This document shows, piece by piece, positions 30,092-39,757 of a DNA stretch of 64,000 nucleotides; the first letter of the stretch is position 1, and each line of letters starts with the position of its first letter. Position numbers and translations under genes: made by a program. The notes under the pieces were generated by a model. It saw only the letters and a program-made list of their open reading frames with translations, searched no databases and had not been told where the DNA came from. The stretch is from Streptomyces sp. R302 (GTDB lineage: Bacteria > Actinomycetota > Actinomycetes > Streptomycetales > Streptomycetaceae). The stretch is from assembly GCF_012927245.1 (NCBI RefSeq), contig NZ_JABBGE010000002.1, positions 620,001 through 684,000 on the forward strand, in the 5' to 3' direction.

Positions 30092-32460
30092 GCCCCCGGC
30101 TCTGGGCCCGCGACCTCGCCCTCGGCGCCCGCTTCGCCGTCACCGGCGGCCGCTCGGGAGTCCTCCGTACGCTCCTCACCGCGGCGGGCGTCGGCTTCGG
30201 CGTGGCCCTGCTGCTGCTCGCCGCCTCCTTCCCGAACATGCTCTTCCAGCGGGAGGTGCGGGAGTCGGTCCGCGCCGTCGACGGCAGCGAACAGGTCGAC
30301 GCGCCCCGGCCCGACTCCTTCCTCCACCTCTCGCGGACCACGGTCTACCGCGACGACGTCATCAGCGGGCTGCTGCTGCGCCCCGAGGGCGACGCTCCCC
30401 CGGTCCCGCCGGGCGCCGACGCGTTCCCGAAGGCCGGCGAGATGCTGGTCTCCCCCGCGCTCCGCGAGCTGCTCGACTCCCCCGAGGGCGCCCTCCTCAA
30501 GGAACGGCTGCCCTACGAGGTCGCCGGGACGATCGGCGAGGCCGGCCTCATCGGCCCCGCCGAACTGCGGTACGTCGCCCACGCCGACTTCCTGGACGAG
30601 GAGAACCTCGACGGGCGCGGCGTCCGCTACGGCTGGTCGGTGCCCGAGGAACCGATGAACGCGTTCCTCATCCTCCTCGTCGTCGTCGCCTGCGTCGTCC
30701 TGCTCCTCCCGGTGCTCGTCTTCGTCGCGACCGCCGTCCGCTTCGGCGGCGAGCAGCGGGACCGGCGGCTCGCGGCGCTCCGGCTGATCGGCGCCGACAC
30801 CGCCACGACCCGGCGGATCGCGGCCGGCGAGTCCCTCGCGGGCGCGCTGCTCGGCCTCCTGGCGGGCCTCGGACTCTTCGCGGCGGCCCGGCAGTTCGCG
30901 GGCGCCTTCACCATCTGGGACGTCAACGCCTACCCGGGCGACGTGGTGCCGATGCCCGCGCTCGCCGCGCTCGTCCTCGTCGTCGTCCCGGTCGCCTCCG
31001 TCGTGGTCACCCTCTTCGCCATGCGCGGCGTGGTCGTCGAGCCGCTCGGCGTCGTCCGCGTCTCCACCCCGCGCCGCCGCCGGCTGTGGTGGCGGCTCCT
31101 GCTCCTCGCGGCCGGCGCGGCCTTCCTCGTCCCCCTCATGGGCGACATCCAGCCGACCCAGACCGGCATCGACACCGTGGGCGTCGTCACCGGCACCACG
31201 CTGGCCCTGATCGGCCTCACCACGCTCCTGCCGTGGCTCGTCGAGGCGGGCGTCAAACGGCTCGGCACCGGGCCCGTGGCCTGGCAGCTCGCGGTCCGCA
31301 GGCTCCAGCTGAGCTCCGGCACGGCGGCCCGCGCGGTCAGCGGCATCGTCGTCGCGGCCACCGGGGCGATCGCGCTCCAGATGCTCTTCCAGGCGATGGA
31401 GAGCGACTTCACCCAGCTCACCGGGGAGGACTCGTCCCGCGCCCAGATCGTGTTCGGCACCGACGCGAGGACCGCCGCCGAGGCCCGCGGGGTGATCGAC
31501 CGCGTCGCGCGGACCGAGGGCGTCGACGCCGTGATCGGCACCGTCGGGTCGACCGTCTGGCGGCCGGGACCGCTGCGGAAGGGCGAGGAGTTCGCCCCGG
31601 CGACCTCGCTCCGGGTCGGCGACTGCGCCTCCCTCCGCGAGTTCGCCACCCTGCCGTCCTGCACGGACGGCGACGTGTTCGTCTTCCTCGCGCACGGCGC
31701 GCAGGGCAACCCGGACGACTCCTACGTCACCCGGGCCGCCCGGCCCGGCACCACGGTCGCCCTGCGCGACCCGCACCCCCACCCGGACGCGCCGAAGCCC
31801 CCCGCCGGCACCCCGCTGCCGCTGTGGCGGATCCCCGCCGACGCCCGGGTCGTCGACTCCCGCCCGGCCCCGACGGGCATGTACGAGTACGGCGTGCTCG
31901 CCACCCCGTCGGCGATCGGCACGGCCGTCCTCGACACGCCCGAGGCGCAGATCATGGTCCGGCTCGACCCGTCCGTGCCCGACGCCGCCGACCTCGTGCG
32001 GAACGCGGCCGCGGACATCGACCCGGCGGCCTACGTCCGCGACCTGAAGGACACCGAGCGCGACGCGGCCTTCTCCAGCGTCCGCACCGGCATCCTCGTC
32101 GGCTCCACCCTGACGATGCTCCTGGTGGCGGCCTCGCTCCTGGTCTCCACCCTGGAGCAACTGCGGGACCGCAAGCGGCTGCTGTCCTCGCTCGTCGCCT
32201 TCGGCACCCGGCGCTCGACCCTGAGCTGGTCGGTGCTGTGGCAGACGGCGGTGCCGATCCTCCTCGGGCTCGCCCTCGCCGTGGCGGGCGGCCTCGCCCT
32301 CGGCGTCGTCCTGCTGCGCCTCGGCGGCCAGCAGGTGCGGGACTGGTGGTCCTTCCTGCCGGTCGTCGGGATCGGCCTCGGCCTGATCGCGACCGTGACG
32401 CTGCTGAGCCTGCCCCCGCTGTGGCGGCTGATGCGCGCGGACGGCCTGCGCACGGAGTAA
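30088..32460 (+). CDS. FtsX-like ABC transporter permease
   Basis: 790 aa from GTG 30088, overlapping the ATPase stop. The N-terminal membrane helix (LLTAAGVGFGVALLLLAASF) is followed by a periplasmic-type domain and two FtsX blocks of three helices each (about 190-330 and 660-785), with a further extracytoplasmic domain (about 430-650). This is the duplicated layout of MacB-like exporter permeases. It has many RLIGA/ATTRRIAAGES coupling motifs. Confidence 0.9.
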   Translation: MSPRLWARDLALGARFAVTGGRSGVLRTLLTAAGVGFGVALLLLAASFPNMLFQREVRESVRAVDGSEQVDAPRPDSFLHLSRTTVYRDDVISGLLLRPEGDAPPVPPGADAFPKAGEMLVSPALRELLDSPEGALLKERLPYEVAGTIGEAGLIGPAELRYVAHADFLDEENLDGRGVRYGWSVPEEPMNAFLILLVVVACVVLLLPVLVFVATAVRFGGEQRDRRLAALRLIGADTATTRRIAAGESLAGALLGLLAGLGLFAAARQFAGAFTIWDVNAYPGDVVPMPALAALVLVVVPVASVVVTLFAMRGVVVEPLGVVRVSTPRRRRLWWRLLLLAAGAAFLVPLMGDIQPTQTGIDTVGVVTGTTLALIGLTTLLPWLVEAGVKRLGTGPVAWQLAVRRLQLSSGTAARAVSGIVVAATGAIALQMLFQAMESDFTQLTGEDSSRAQIVFGTDARTAAEARGVIDRVARTEGVDAVIGTVGSTVWRPGPLRKGEEFAPATSLRVGDCASLREFATLPSCTDGDVFVFLAHGAQGNPDDSYVTRAARPGTTVALRDPHPHPDAPKPPAGTPLPLWRIPADARVVDSRPAPTGMYEYGVLATPSAIGTAVLDTPEAQIMVRLDPSVPDAADLVRNAAADIDPAAYVRDLKDTERDAAFSSVRTGILVGSTLTMLLVAASLLVSTLEQLRDRKRLLSSLVAFGTRRSTLSWSVLWQTAVPILLGLALAVAGGLALGVVLLRLGGQQVRDWWSFLPVVGIGLGLIATVTLLSLPPLWRLMRADGLRTE

Positions 32461-32484
32461 CCCGCCGGACGGATGTACGGGAGA

Positions 32485-32532
32485 AAGGGCGCGGGTTCCC
32501 GATACCGGGGGGTTTCGGGAACCCGCGCCCTT
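32485..32532. terminator. Bidirectional terminator ABC operon/oxyR
   Basis: A perfect 18-bp stem (32485-32502 with 32515-32532) and 12-nt loop. Confidence 0.85.
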
Positions 32533-32549
32533 CCGTGCCCAGGCTCCCC

Positions 32550-33503
32550 TCAGGAACCCGCCCCCAGCACCCGTACCGGCAGCGCCGCCAGCTCCTCGCG
32601 CAGCGCCCCGGCCAGCTCCTCGAACTCGGAGTGGCGGGCCGCCCCGGCCCGCATCGCGAGGGCGACCCGCCGGGTGGGCGCGGGAGCGGCGAAGGAACCG
32701 GTGCTCAGGGCGGTGTTGCGGGCGGTCTCGACGGTGACGGCGGTGCGCGGCAGCAGCGTCACGCCGAGCCCGCCGGCCACCAGCTGGACCAGCGTCGACA
32801 GGCCGGCCGCGGTGGTGGTGACCTCCGCGCCGTCCTCCCGCCCGGCCTCGCGGCAGATGTCGAGGGCCTGGTCGCGCAGGCAGTGCCCTTCGTCGAGGAG
32901 GAGGAGCCGCAGCCCCCTGAGGGCCTCGCGCGGGATGCCGTCCCGCCCGGCCAGCGGATGCCCCTCGGCCGCGACCAGGACGAAGTCCTCGTCGAACAGC
33001 GGGAGTTCGACGACCCCGGGCACCCCGAGCGGCACGGCGAAGAGCAGCAGGTCGAGCCGGCCCGCGGCGAGCCCCTCCAGGAGGGACGAGGTCTGCTCCT
33101 CGTGGACCTGGAGGTCGAGCTCCGGGTAGCGGGTGTGGACGAGCCGCAGCACGGTCGGCAGCAGATAGGGCGCGACCGTCGGAATCACGCCGAGCCGCAG
33201 CACCCCGGTGAACGGCGCCTGCGCGGCCTCCGCCTCCCCCATCAGCTCCGCCACCGCGTCGAGCACCGCGCCGGTGCGCGCCGCGAGCCGCTCCCCGGCG
33301 GGCGAGAGCAGCACTCTCCGTGTCGTACGCTCCAGGAGCTGGACACCGAGTGCCTCTTCGAGGGCCGAAACCGCGCCCGAAAGAGCCGGCTGGCTCATCC
33401 CGATGGCCGCCGCGGCGTCCCGGAAGTGCAGATGCTCCGCGACCGCCGCGAAGGCTCTGAGCTGGGACAGGCTGGGTTGCTTCACGCGCCGGACGGGAAC
33501 CAC
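32550..33503 (-). CDS. oxyR: OxyR-type LysR regulator of peroxide response
   Basis: About 317 aa. LysR winged helix (PSLSQLRAFAAVAEHLHFRDAAAAIGMSQPALSGAVSALEEALG) and a substrate-binding-like domain with two cysteines in GHCLRDQALDICRE, the redox disulfide pair of OxyR. It senses H2O2 and controls the divergent ahpC-ahpD operon. GTG 33503 was chosen because AAGGTGG lies 6 nt upstream; GTG 33485 is an alternative that removes six residues. Confidence 0.93.
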   Translation of the reverse strand: MVPVRRVKQPSLSQLRAFAAVAEHLHFRDAAAAIGMSQPALSGAVSALEEALGVQLLERTTRRVLLSPAGERLAARTGAVLDAVAELMGEAEAAQAPFTGVLRLGVIPTVAPYLLPTVLRLVHTRYPELDLQVHEEQTSSLLEGLAAGRLDLLLFAVPLGVPGVVELPLFDEDFVLVAAEGHPLAGRDGIPREALRGLRLLLLDEGHCLRDQALDICREAGREDGAEVTTTAAGLSTLVQLVAGGLGVTLLPRTAVTVETARNTALSTGSFAAPAPTRRVALAMRAGAARHSEFEELAGALREELAALPVRVLGAGS

Positions 33504-33514
33504 TGATAACCACC

Positions 33515-33625
33515 TTCGATCAACGCGACCCACTCTAGCTATTTCACTGATCAATGCACCCCGTGCCAGTATGTGAGACGTCCAACCCCTCACGGAAGCC
33601 CTCAAAAGGGATTCTTCCGACCTGT
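33515..33625. promoter_or_regulatory. oxyR-ahpC divergent control region
   Basis: This interval between divergent starts contains GATCAA at 33518-33523 and again at 33549-33554, 31 bp (about three helical turns) apart, flanking CTAGCTAT. Its position makes it the likely OxyR binding region; exact promoters are not resolved. Confidence 0.45.
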
Positions 33626-33638
33626 GCAAGGAGAGCGC

Positions 33639-34193
33639 GTGCTCACTGTCGGTGACCAGTTCCCCACTTACGACCTGACCGCCTGCGTGTCGCTGGAGAG
33701 CGGCAAGGAGTTCGAGCAGATCGACCACAAGTCCTACGAGGGCAAGTGGCGCGTGGTGTTCTTCTGGCCGAAGGACTTCACCTTCGTCTGCCCGACCGAG
33801 ATCGCCGCGTTCGGCAAGCTGAACGACGAGTTCGCCGACCGCGACGCCCAGATCCTCGGTGTCTCCGGCGACTCCGAGTTCGTCCACCACGCCTGGCGCA
33901 AGGACCACGCCGACCTGCGTGACCTGCCCTTCCCGATGCTCGCCGACTCGAAGCACGAGCTCATGAGCGACTGCGGCGTGCGCGGCGAGGACGGCTTCGC
34001 GCAGCGCGCCGTCTTCATCGTGGACCCGAACAACGAGATCCAGTTCACCATGGTGACCGCCGGTTCCGTGGGCCGTAACCCCAAGGAGGTCCTGCGGGTC
34101 CTCGACGCCCTGCAGACCGACGAGCTCTGCCCCTGCAACTGGAACAAGGGCGACTCGACCCTGGACGCCGGCGCGCTCCTGGCCGGTGAGTGA
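33639..34193 (+). CDS. ahpC: Alkyl hydroperoxide reductase AhpC (peroxiredoxin)
   Basis: 184 aa from GTG 33639 with AAGGAGA 4 nt upstream. The peroxidatic Cys is in DFTFVCPTE and the resolving Cys in ELCPCNW. It reduces hydroperoxides and is recycled by AhpD. First gene of the ahpCD operon under OxyR. Confidence 0.97.
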   Translation: MLTVGDQFPTYDLTACVSLESGKEFEQIDHKSYEGKWRVVFFWPKDFTFVCPTEIAAFGKLNDEFADRDAQILGVSGDSEFVHHAWRKDHADLRDLPFPMLADSKHELMSDCGVRGEDGFAQRAVFIVDPNNEIQFTMVTAGSVGRNPKEVLRVLDALQTDELCPCNWNKGDSTLDAGALLAGE

Positions 34194-34195
34194 GC

Positions 34196-34729
34196 ATGGC
34201 CCTCGATGAGCTGAAGGCCGCCATACCGGACTTCGCCAAGGACCTGAAGCTGAACCTCGGCTCGGTCATCGGCAACAGCGAGCTCCCGCAGCAGCAGCTG
34301 TGGGGCACCGTCCTGGCCTGCGCGATCGCCTCGCGCTCGCCGAAGGTGCTGAAGGAGCTGGAGCCCGAGGCCCAGGCGAACCTGAAGCCCGAGGCGTACC
34401 AGGCCGCCAAGTCCGCCGCCGCCATCATGGCGATGAACAACGTCTTCTACCGGACCCGGCACCTGCTGTCGGACCCCGAGTACGGGACGATGCGGGCCGG
34501 TCTGCGGATGAACGTCATCGGCAACCCGGGCGTCGAGAAGGTCGACTTCGAGCTCTGGTCGCTCGCCGTCTCCGCGATCAACGGCTGCGGCCAGTGCCTG
34601 GACTCGCACGAGCAGGTCCTGCGCAAGGCCGGCGTCGACCGCGAGACGATCCAGGAGGCGTTCAAGATCGCCGCGGTGATCCAGGCGGTCGCCGTCACCC
34701 TGGACGCGGAGGCCGTCCTCGCCGAGTAG
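34196..34729 (+). CDS. ahpD: Alkyl hydroperoxide reductase AhpD
   Basis: 177 aa. The active-site CxxC and proton-relay His are in [11 protein letters not shown], as in the AhpD disulfide reductase that donates electrons to AhpC. ATG 34196 lies 2 nt after the ahpC stop; an overlapping GTG at 34190 (GTGA) would add two residues. Confidence 0.96.
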   Translation: MALDELKAAIPDFAKDLKLNLGSVIGNSELPQQQLWGTVLACAIASRSPKVLKELEPEAQANLKPEAYQAAKSAAAIMAMNNVFYRTRHLLSDPEYGTMRAGLRMNVIGNPGVEKVDFELWSLAVSAINGCGQCLDSHEQVLRKAGVDRETIQEAFKIAAVIQAVAVTLDAEAVLAE

Positions 34730-34749
34730 GACTCCGTACCTGTACGGGA

Positions 34750-34782
34750 AAGGGCCCCGGAGCCGCGTGCTCCGGGGCCCTT
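34750..34782. terminator. Bidirectional terminator after ahpD
   Basis: A perfect 14-bp stem (34750-34763 with 34769-34782) and 5-nt loop. Confidence 0.85.
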
Positions 34783-34785
34783 CCG

Positions 34786-35469
34786 TCACTTCTTGAGCGC
34801 CTTCATGAGCGCCAGCATGTCCTGGGTCATGGGGACGTCGACGCCGGAGAGGTCGACCGGCTCGGGCTCCTCGATCGGCATGCCCTCGTCGTCGAGCGTG
34901 TAGTTCCGGTAGATGTGCAGCTCGATCTCGGCCTGCCCGTCGAGGAGGTGCAGCTGCCCGCCCTCGCCACCGTTGTCGTCGAAGAACGCCTGCTCCCCGA
35001 GCCCGCCGATCGGTGTGGCGAGGCCGTAGTGCTTCGCCCGGGGCCCGAACTCGGGACCCGGGTCCGTCATCTTGTGCAGGGTGTACCTGAGGGAGACCTG
35101 GTGCCCGTTGTCCTCCGGGCCGAAGGAGACGTCACAACCCGTGGAGTACACGGCCGGGTCGTCCATCACGACCGGCTCGCCGCCGCTGTCGGACCGCTTC
35201 CCGAGGACCGTCGTGAGCGCCTTCAGCTCCGCGAGCTCGCAGAGCTCCACCGGCGCCTTGTACCCGCCCAGGTCCGGGCCCGGCTCCGCCCGCTGCCCGT
35301 ACGCGTACAGCCCCCCGCCCCACACCGCCGAGGCGACCACCGCGCCGCCGAGCGCCCACAGCCAGGGCCGGCGGGCCCGCGGCGGGCGCGGCGCGCGCTC
35401 CCGCTCCTCGGTCAGCACCTCGACGGTCCGGTAGGGGGCGCCGCCCTCCAGCTCGGGCTCGGATATCAC
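34786..35469 (-). CDS. Single-pass membrane protein of unknown function
   Basis: 227 aa. An Arg/Pro-rich cytosolic start (about 45 residues) precedes one membrane helix (WLWALGGAVVASAVWGGGLYAYG) and an extracytoplasmic domain with two Cys (ELCELAELKALTTVLG, YSTGCDVSFGPED), like DUF3558-type lipoprotein folds. The GTG start overlaps the stop of the AI-2E gene (GTGA), so they form an operon. No function recognised. Confidence 0.7.
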   Translation of the reverse strand: MISEPELEGGAPYRTVEVLTEERERAPRPPRARRPWLWALGGAVVASAVWGGGLYAYGQRAEPGPDLGGYKAPVELCELAELKALTTVLGKRSDSGGEPVVMDDPAVYSTGCDVSFGPEDNGHQVSLRYTLHKMTDPGPEFGPRAKHYGLATPIGGLGEQAFFDDNGGEGGQLHLLDGQAEIELHIYRNYTLDDEGMPIEEPEPVDLSGVDVPMTQDMLALMKALKK

Positions 35470-36923
35470 GTCAGTTCCTTTCGGCCCGGCGAGCCGGGCG
35501 CCGGGGTCGGGGCCACCTCGTAGGCGGTGGCGCCGCGCGGCTCGGGCGCGGTGAGCAGCGCGGGTTCGTGGCTCCACGCCTTCAGGTAGCCGACGACGGT
35601 GTTGGCGACCGCGACGAGCGGGACGGCGACGACGGCGCCGCCGATGCCGGCGGTCAGCCCGCCCGCGGCGACCGAGAGGACCACGGCCAGCGGGTGGACG
35701 CGGACGGCCCGGCCGAGGATGAACGGCTGGAGGACGTGGCCCTCGATCTGCTGCACGGCGAGGACCACCACGAGCACCATCAGCGCGGTGAACACGCCGT
35801 TGGTGACGAGGGCGACCAGGCAGGCGAGGGCGCCGGAGATGACGGCGCCGACGAGCGGGATGAAGGCGAAGAGGAAGATGAAGACGGCGAGCGGGACCGC
35901 CATCGGCACTTCCAGGAAGTACAGGCCGAGGCCGATGAAGACCGCGTCGATGAGGGCGACCAGGACGGTGCCGCGCACATAGGCGGTGAGGGTGCGCCAG
36001 GCGCGCGGACCGGCGCCGGCGACCCCGGGGCGCGCCTGCGCGGGGACGAGCTTGAGGGTCCACTCCCAGACCCGCTTCCCGTCGTGGAGCAGGAAGAGGG
36101 TGGAGAACATGGCGAGCAGGATGCCGGTCATGGTCTCGACGATCACGGTCACGCCCTGGAGTCCGGCGGAGGTGATCTGCTCGGCGTTGGAGCCGATGGT
36201 GTCGCTGAGGTTCTTCGCGATGTCGTTGATCTGGCGCTCGGTCACGTGGAAGGGGCTGTCGAGGAGCCAGCGCTTGAGCTCCTCGATGCCGTCCCTGACC
36301 CGGTCGGTGAGGTTGTCGATGTTGTCCATCACCTGCCACACCACGAACCAGCCGACCAGCCCCATCACGACGAAGCCGGAGACGGCGGTGATGGCGGTGG
36401 CGAGCCCGCGCGGCACGCCCATGGTGCGCAGCCGGGCCACGGTGGGCTGGAGCAGCGCGGTGACCAGGAGGGCGGCGACGAAGGCGAGGACGACGAGCTG
36501 GACGGAGCTGATCACCCGCATCAGGACCCAGACGGTCCCGGCGAGGACGAGCAGCCGCCAGCCGGCCTCGCCGGCGACCCGCAGTCCCCACGGGATGGCG
36601 GAGACCGGGTCGGGGCGGGCGGGGACGGCGGGGGCGTATGCCGGCGGGGCGGGTACGGTGCGGCCCTCGGTCACGGCGACGGCGGAGTCCCCGGCGGCCG
36701 GCGGCTCGGCGGCGTCACCGGAAGGTCCCTCCCCGGCCGGCGCGCGTTCGGGAGCCGGCGTCAGCGGCGGCCGTCCGTCGTCCGGTCCGACGGATCCGGC
36801 GGGTCGTGCCCGACCGTCGGGCTCCTGGTCCTCGGCTGCCTCGGCGCGTCGGGCGTCCAGCGCGGCTCCCACCCGGCTGATGCCCTCGCCCAGTCGGTTC
36901 AGCCATCCTGGCAGTCTCGACAT
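35466..36923 (-). CDS. AI-2E family (TqsA/PerM-like) transporter
   Basis: 485 aa from ATG 36923 (AGAGGAA upstream). A 120-residue Pro/Ala-rich cytosolic N-terminus is followed by about eight membrane segments with the family pattern FVAALLVTALLQPTVARLRTMGVPRGLA, a long extracellular helix-rich loop (IEELKRWLLDSPFHVTERQINDIAKNLSD), and VQQIEGHVLQPFILGRAVRVHPLAVVLSV near the end. It is a putative small-molecule exporter; the substrate is unknown and the AI-2 name should not be taken literally. Confidence 0.9.
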   Translation of the reverse strand: MSRLPGWLNRLGEGISRVGAALDARRAEAAEDQEPDGRARPAGSVGPDDGRPPLTPAPERAPAGEGPSGDAAEPPAAGDSAVAVTEGRTVPAPPAYAPAVPARPDPVSAIPWGLRVAGEAGWRLLVLAGTVWVLMRVISSVQLVVLAFVAALLVTALLQPTVARLRTMGVPRGLATAITAVSGFVVMGLVGWFVVWQVMDNIDNLTDRVRDGIEELKRWLLDSPFHVTERQINDIAKNLSDTIGSNAEQITSAGLQGVTVIVETMTGILLAMFSTLFLLHDGKRVWEWTLKLVPAQARPGVAGAGPRAWRTLTAYVRGTVLVALIDAVFIGLGLYFLEVPMAVPLAVFIFLFAFIPLVGAVISGALACLVALVTNGVFTALMVLVVVLAVQQIEGHVLQPFILGRAVRVHPLAVVLSVAAGGLTAGIGGAVVAVPLVAVANTVVGYLKAWSHEPALLTAPEPRGATAYEVAPTPAPGSPGRKELT

Positions 36924-36967
36924 CTCGTTCCTCTTCCCCCCGTTCGGTCCCTGGCAACCTACACGCA

Positions 36968-37002
36968 GGAAGCCCCGCACCGTAGGACGGTGCGGGGCTT
37001 CC
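36968..37002. terminator. Terminator upstream of the AI-2E gene
   Basis: A 16-bp stem (36968-36983 with 36987-37002) and very short loop, 20 bp downstream of the transglycosylase-like gene on the minus strand. Confidence 0.8.
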
Positions 37003-37023
37003 CGGGGTTGAGCGCGCGCCGGT

Positions 37024-37746
37024 CTAGTACCAGCGGTTGGCCTGCCAGAACGACCAGGCGCCGCACGGGCTGCCGTAGCGGCTGTTCATGTAGCTGAGGC
37101 CCCACTTGATCTGGGTGGCGGGGTTGGTCATCCAGTCGGCGCCGGCCGAGGCCATCTTGGAACCCGGCAGCGCCTGGACGAGGCCGTAGGCACCGGAGGA
37201 AGGGTTCTGCGCCCGGTAGTTCCACGTGGACTCGTGGTTCACGATGTTGCTGAAGCACTGGAACTGCGAGGCCGGGACCATCTGGCGGGCGATCGCCTTG
37301 ACCTCGGAGACGGAGTACGAGCCCTGGGCGGCGAAGCTGGACGCGTCGCGCACGGCGTCGCGGCTGGCGCGCTCGGCCTTCTCGCGGGCCTCCCGCTCCT
37401 CGCGCTCCTTCTTCTCCCGCTCGGCCTTCTCGTCGGCGGCCTTCTTCTTCGCCTCGGCGTCCTCGGCGGCCTTGAGGCGGGCGGCCTCCTCGGCGTCCTT
37501 GCGCGCGGTGGCGTCCGCGGCGGCGGCCTGGACGTCGGCCTGCTCCGCGAGGGAGGCGACCTGGACCTGGGCCTGCGCGCCCGCGGGGATGTCCGCGAGC
37601 AGCGTGCTGTCGGCCGCGGTGGCCTCGAAGTTGTCGTCAGAGGTGGCCTGGGCTGCGTTGCCCGTGGCGACGCCGACGACGGCGCCGACGGTGGTGACCG
37701 CAGTGGCAGACGCCACCGCGAATCCCCGGACCGAGATCCGGCTCAC
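37024..37746 (-). CDS. Secreted transglycosylase-like protein
   Basis: 240 aa from GTG 37746 (GGAAGGA 7-8 nt upstream); ATG 37764 is an alternative. Signal peptide to about residue 36, then a long charged coiled-coil (Ala/Glu/Lys-rich, about 65-145), and a C-terminal lysozyme-like domain with the catalytic Glu in NHESTWNYRAQNPSSGAYGLVQALPGSKM. It probably cleaves peptidoglycan during growth or germination. It lies alone downstream of phoH with its own upstream region. Confidence 0.85.
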   Translation of the reverse strand: MSRISVRGFAVASATAVTTVGAVVGVATGNAAQATSDDNFEATAADSTLLADIPAGAQAQVQVASLAEQADVQAAAADATARKDAEEAARLKAAEDAEAKKKAADEKAEREKKEREEREAREKAERASRDAVRDASSFAAQGSYSVSEVKAIARQMVPASQFQCFSNIVNHESTWNYRAQNPSSGAYGLVQALPGSKMASAGADWMTNPATQIKWGLSYMNSRYGSPCGAWSFWQANRWY

Positions 37747-37999
37747 ACGGTTTCCTTCCAGCATCGCCCGCAATGGTGACCTCGCGGGCGAAATCGTGCC
37801 CCTGGCGCTGGTCTTCGTCGTACCGGTCACAGAAGACACGGGCCCGTGGTGCTGTGGGCGGCATACGACGACGTCTGTGGAGTTGTGCGGTGGTGCGGTG
37901 CGCGCTCGAAGGGATCGAGGATGCACGGGTGCCGTATGCGGGGCCTGACGGAAGCAAGACTCTGCCGGACGCGGACGCCGCAAGGCAATTCCGTGTTGA

Positions 38000-38015
38000 G
38001 TGTGAAAGCTCACAC
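38000..38015. promoter_or_regulatory. CRP-like palindrome upstream of the transglycosylase gene
   Basis: GTGTGA-AAGC-TCACAC, a perfect inverted repeat about 255 bp before the start codon. Half sites match TGTGA/TCACA of CRP/FNR proteins but with a 4-nt centre instead of 6. The remaining 380-bp gap 37765-38144 holds only the phoH terminator; I searched it for a c-di-AMP riboswitch and did not find one. Confidence 0.4.
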
Positions 38016-38057
38016 CTCATTGGACGCAGGTGTTTTGACGGATGTTGCGGACACAGG

Positions 38058-38099
38058 GGCGCCGCCCGGCTAAGCTCCTGCGCTTCGCCGGGCGGCGCC
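38058..38099 (-). terminator. phoH terminator
   Basis: A 13-bp perfect stem (38058-38070 with 38087-38099) and 16-nt loop, 46 bp after the phoH stop. Confidence 0.75.
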
Positions 38100-38144
38100 A
38101 ACTCCCGTACGGGAGTCAATCGGTACCAATCGGGCATCCGATGC

Positions 38145-39470
38145 TTACAGGTGGCCGTCCTCCAGCATCTCGGTCACCAGGGCCGCGATCTGGGACCGCT
38201 CGGAGCGGGTCAGGGTGACGTGCGCGAAGAGCGGATGCCCCTTCAGCTTCTCGACCACGGCGACGACTCCGTCGTACCGCCCCACCCGGAGGTTGTCCCG
38301 CTGGGCGACGTCATGGGTGAGCACCACCCGCGAATTCGCGCCGATACGGGACAGAACGGTCAACAGGACGTTCCGCTCCAGGGACTGGGCCTCGTCGACG
38401 ATGACGAAGGCGTCGTGCAGCGAGCGGCCCCGGATGTGGGTGAGGGGCAGGACCTCCAGCATCCCCCGGGACAGCACCTCCTCGATCACCTCGCGGCCCG
38501 CGACCGACGAGAGCGTGTCGAAGACCGCCTGCGCCCAGGGGCTCATCTTCTCGGACTCGCTGCCCGGCAGATAGCCGAGGTCCTGGCCGCCGACCGCGTA
38601 CAGCGGACGGAAGACCATCACCTTCTGGTGCTGCCGGCGCTCCAGGACCGCCTCCAGGCCCGCGCAGAGCGCGAGCGCCGACTTGCCGGTGCCGGCCCGG
38701 CCGCCCATCGAGATGATCCCGACGTCCGGGTCGAGCAGCAGATCGAGGGCGATGCGCTGTTCGGCGCTGCGGCCGCGGATCCCGAAGGCCTCCCGGTCGC
38801 CACGGACCAGCCGTACGTTCCCGTCCGCGCCGACCCGGCCGAGGGCCTTGCCGCGCTCCGACTGGAGCACCAGGCCGGTGTGCACGGGCAGCTCGGCCGC
38901 CTCGGGCACGTACAGCCGATCCTGGTCGTAGAGGAGGTCGACCTGCTCGCCGGAGAGGGACAGCTCGGACATCCCGGTCCACCCGTTGGCGTCCGTGATG
39001 GCGAGCTCCGCGCGGTACTCCTCGGCGAGCAGGCCCACCGAGGACGCCTTGATGCGCAGCGGCAGGTCCTTGGAGACGACGGTGACGTCGTACCCCTCGG
39101 CCTGGAGGTTCCGCGCGACCGCGAGGATCCGGGAGTCGTTGTCGCCCAGCCGGTAGCCGGCCGGCAGGACGGAGGGGTCGGAGTGGTTGAGCTCGACCCG
39201 CAGCGTGCCGCCGAGGTCCCCGATCGGGAGCGGCGCGTCGAGGCGGCCGTACCGGACCCGGAAGTCGTCGAGCAGGCGCAGCGCCTGCCGGGCGAAGTAG
39301 CCGAGCTCGGGGTGGTGCCGCTTCGCCTCCAGCTCGGTCACCACCACGATGGGGAGCACGACCTCGTGCTCCTCGAAGCGGGACATCGCCTTGGGGTCGG
39401 CGAGCAGGACGCTGGTGTCGAGTACATAGGTGCGCCGGTCGGAAAGGCGGCGCTTCGTGCTGGTCACCAC
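38145..39470 (-). CDS. PhoH-family protein with N-terminal PIN domain (PhoH2)
   Basis: 441 aa from GTG 39470. The PIN RNase domain ([36 protein letters not shown]) supplies the acidic active site. A PhoH ATPase domain follows with Walker [14 protein letters not shown] and Walker [11 protein letters not shown]. PhoH2 proteins are RNA helicase/RNase enzymes. The Shine-Dalgarno (AGAGGGGG) is about 11 nt upstream, so the start could lie one codon away. 39471-39757 upstream shows no gene. Confidence 0.92.
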   Translation of the reverse strand: MVTSTKRRLSDRRTYVLDTSVLLADPKAMSRFEEHEVVLPIVVVTELEAKRHHPELGYFARQALRLLDDFRVRYGRLDAPLPIGDLGGTLRVELNHSDPSVLPAGYRLGDNDSRILAVARNLQAEGYDVTVVSKDLPLRIKASSVGLLAEEYRAELAITDANGWTGMSELSLSGEQVDLLYDQDRLYVPEAAELPVHTGLVLQSERGKALGRVGADGNVRLVRGDREAFGIRGRSAEQRIALDLLLDPDVGIISMGGRAGTGKSALALCAGLEAVLERRQHQKVMVFRPLYAVGGQDLGYLPGSESEKMSPWAQAVFDTLSSVAGREVIEEVLSRGMLEVLPLTHIRGRSLHDAFVIVDEAQSLERNVLLTVLSRIGANSRVVLTHDVAQRDNLRVGRYDGVVAVVEKLKGHPLFAHVTLTRSERSQIAALVTEMLEDGHL

Positions 39471-39757
39471 GGAAGGACAGACCCCCTCTGAAGACCCGAA
39501 TGAGGCCGGGGTGCGACGGGACAACCGGTGTCGCGGCGGAATGGGACCGGGATCGGACCGCCCAGCGCGGGCCGAACTCCGGCCCTCCGCGTCTCCCGTG
39601 CGTGTCCCGCACGGTCGTCCTGGTGCAAGGGGCCTCCCGGGTGGCGGTCTCCGTGCCGCTCACTTCACCAGGCTTATTCCCTCGAACACTCCTCGCCATG
39701 CCACGGCATATGACGGCGTGTTCGTGAACGTCCGGTGACTCGGGAAGGGTGCGGGCC

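Noticed and set aside
37765..38144. ydaO-type c-di-AMP riboswitch upstream of the wall hydrolase
   Set aside because: The conserved GGGGTGAATC-type elements of this riboswitch were not found in the reverse complement of the gap.
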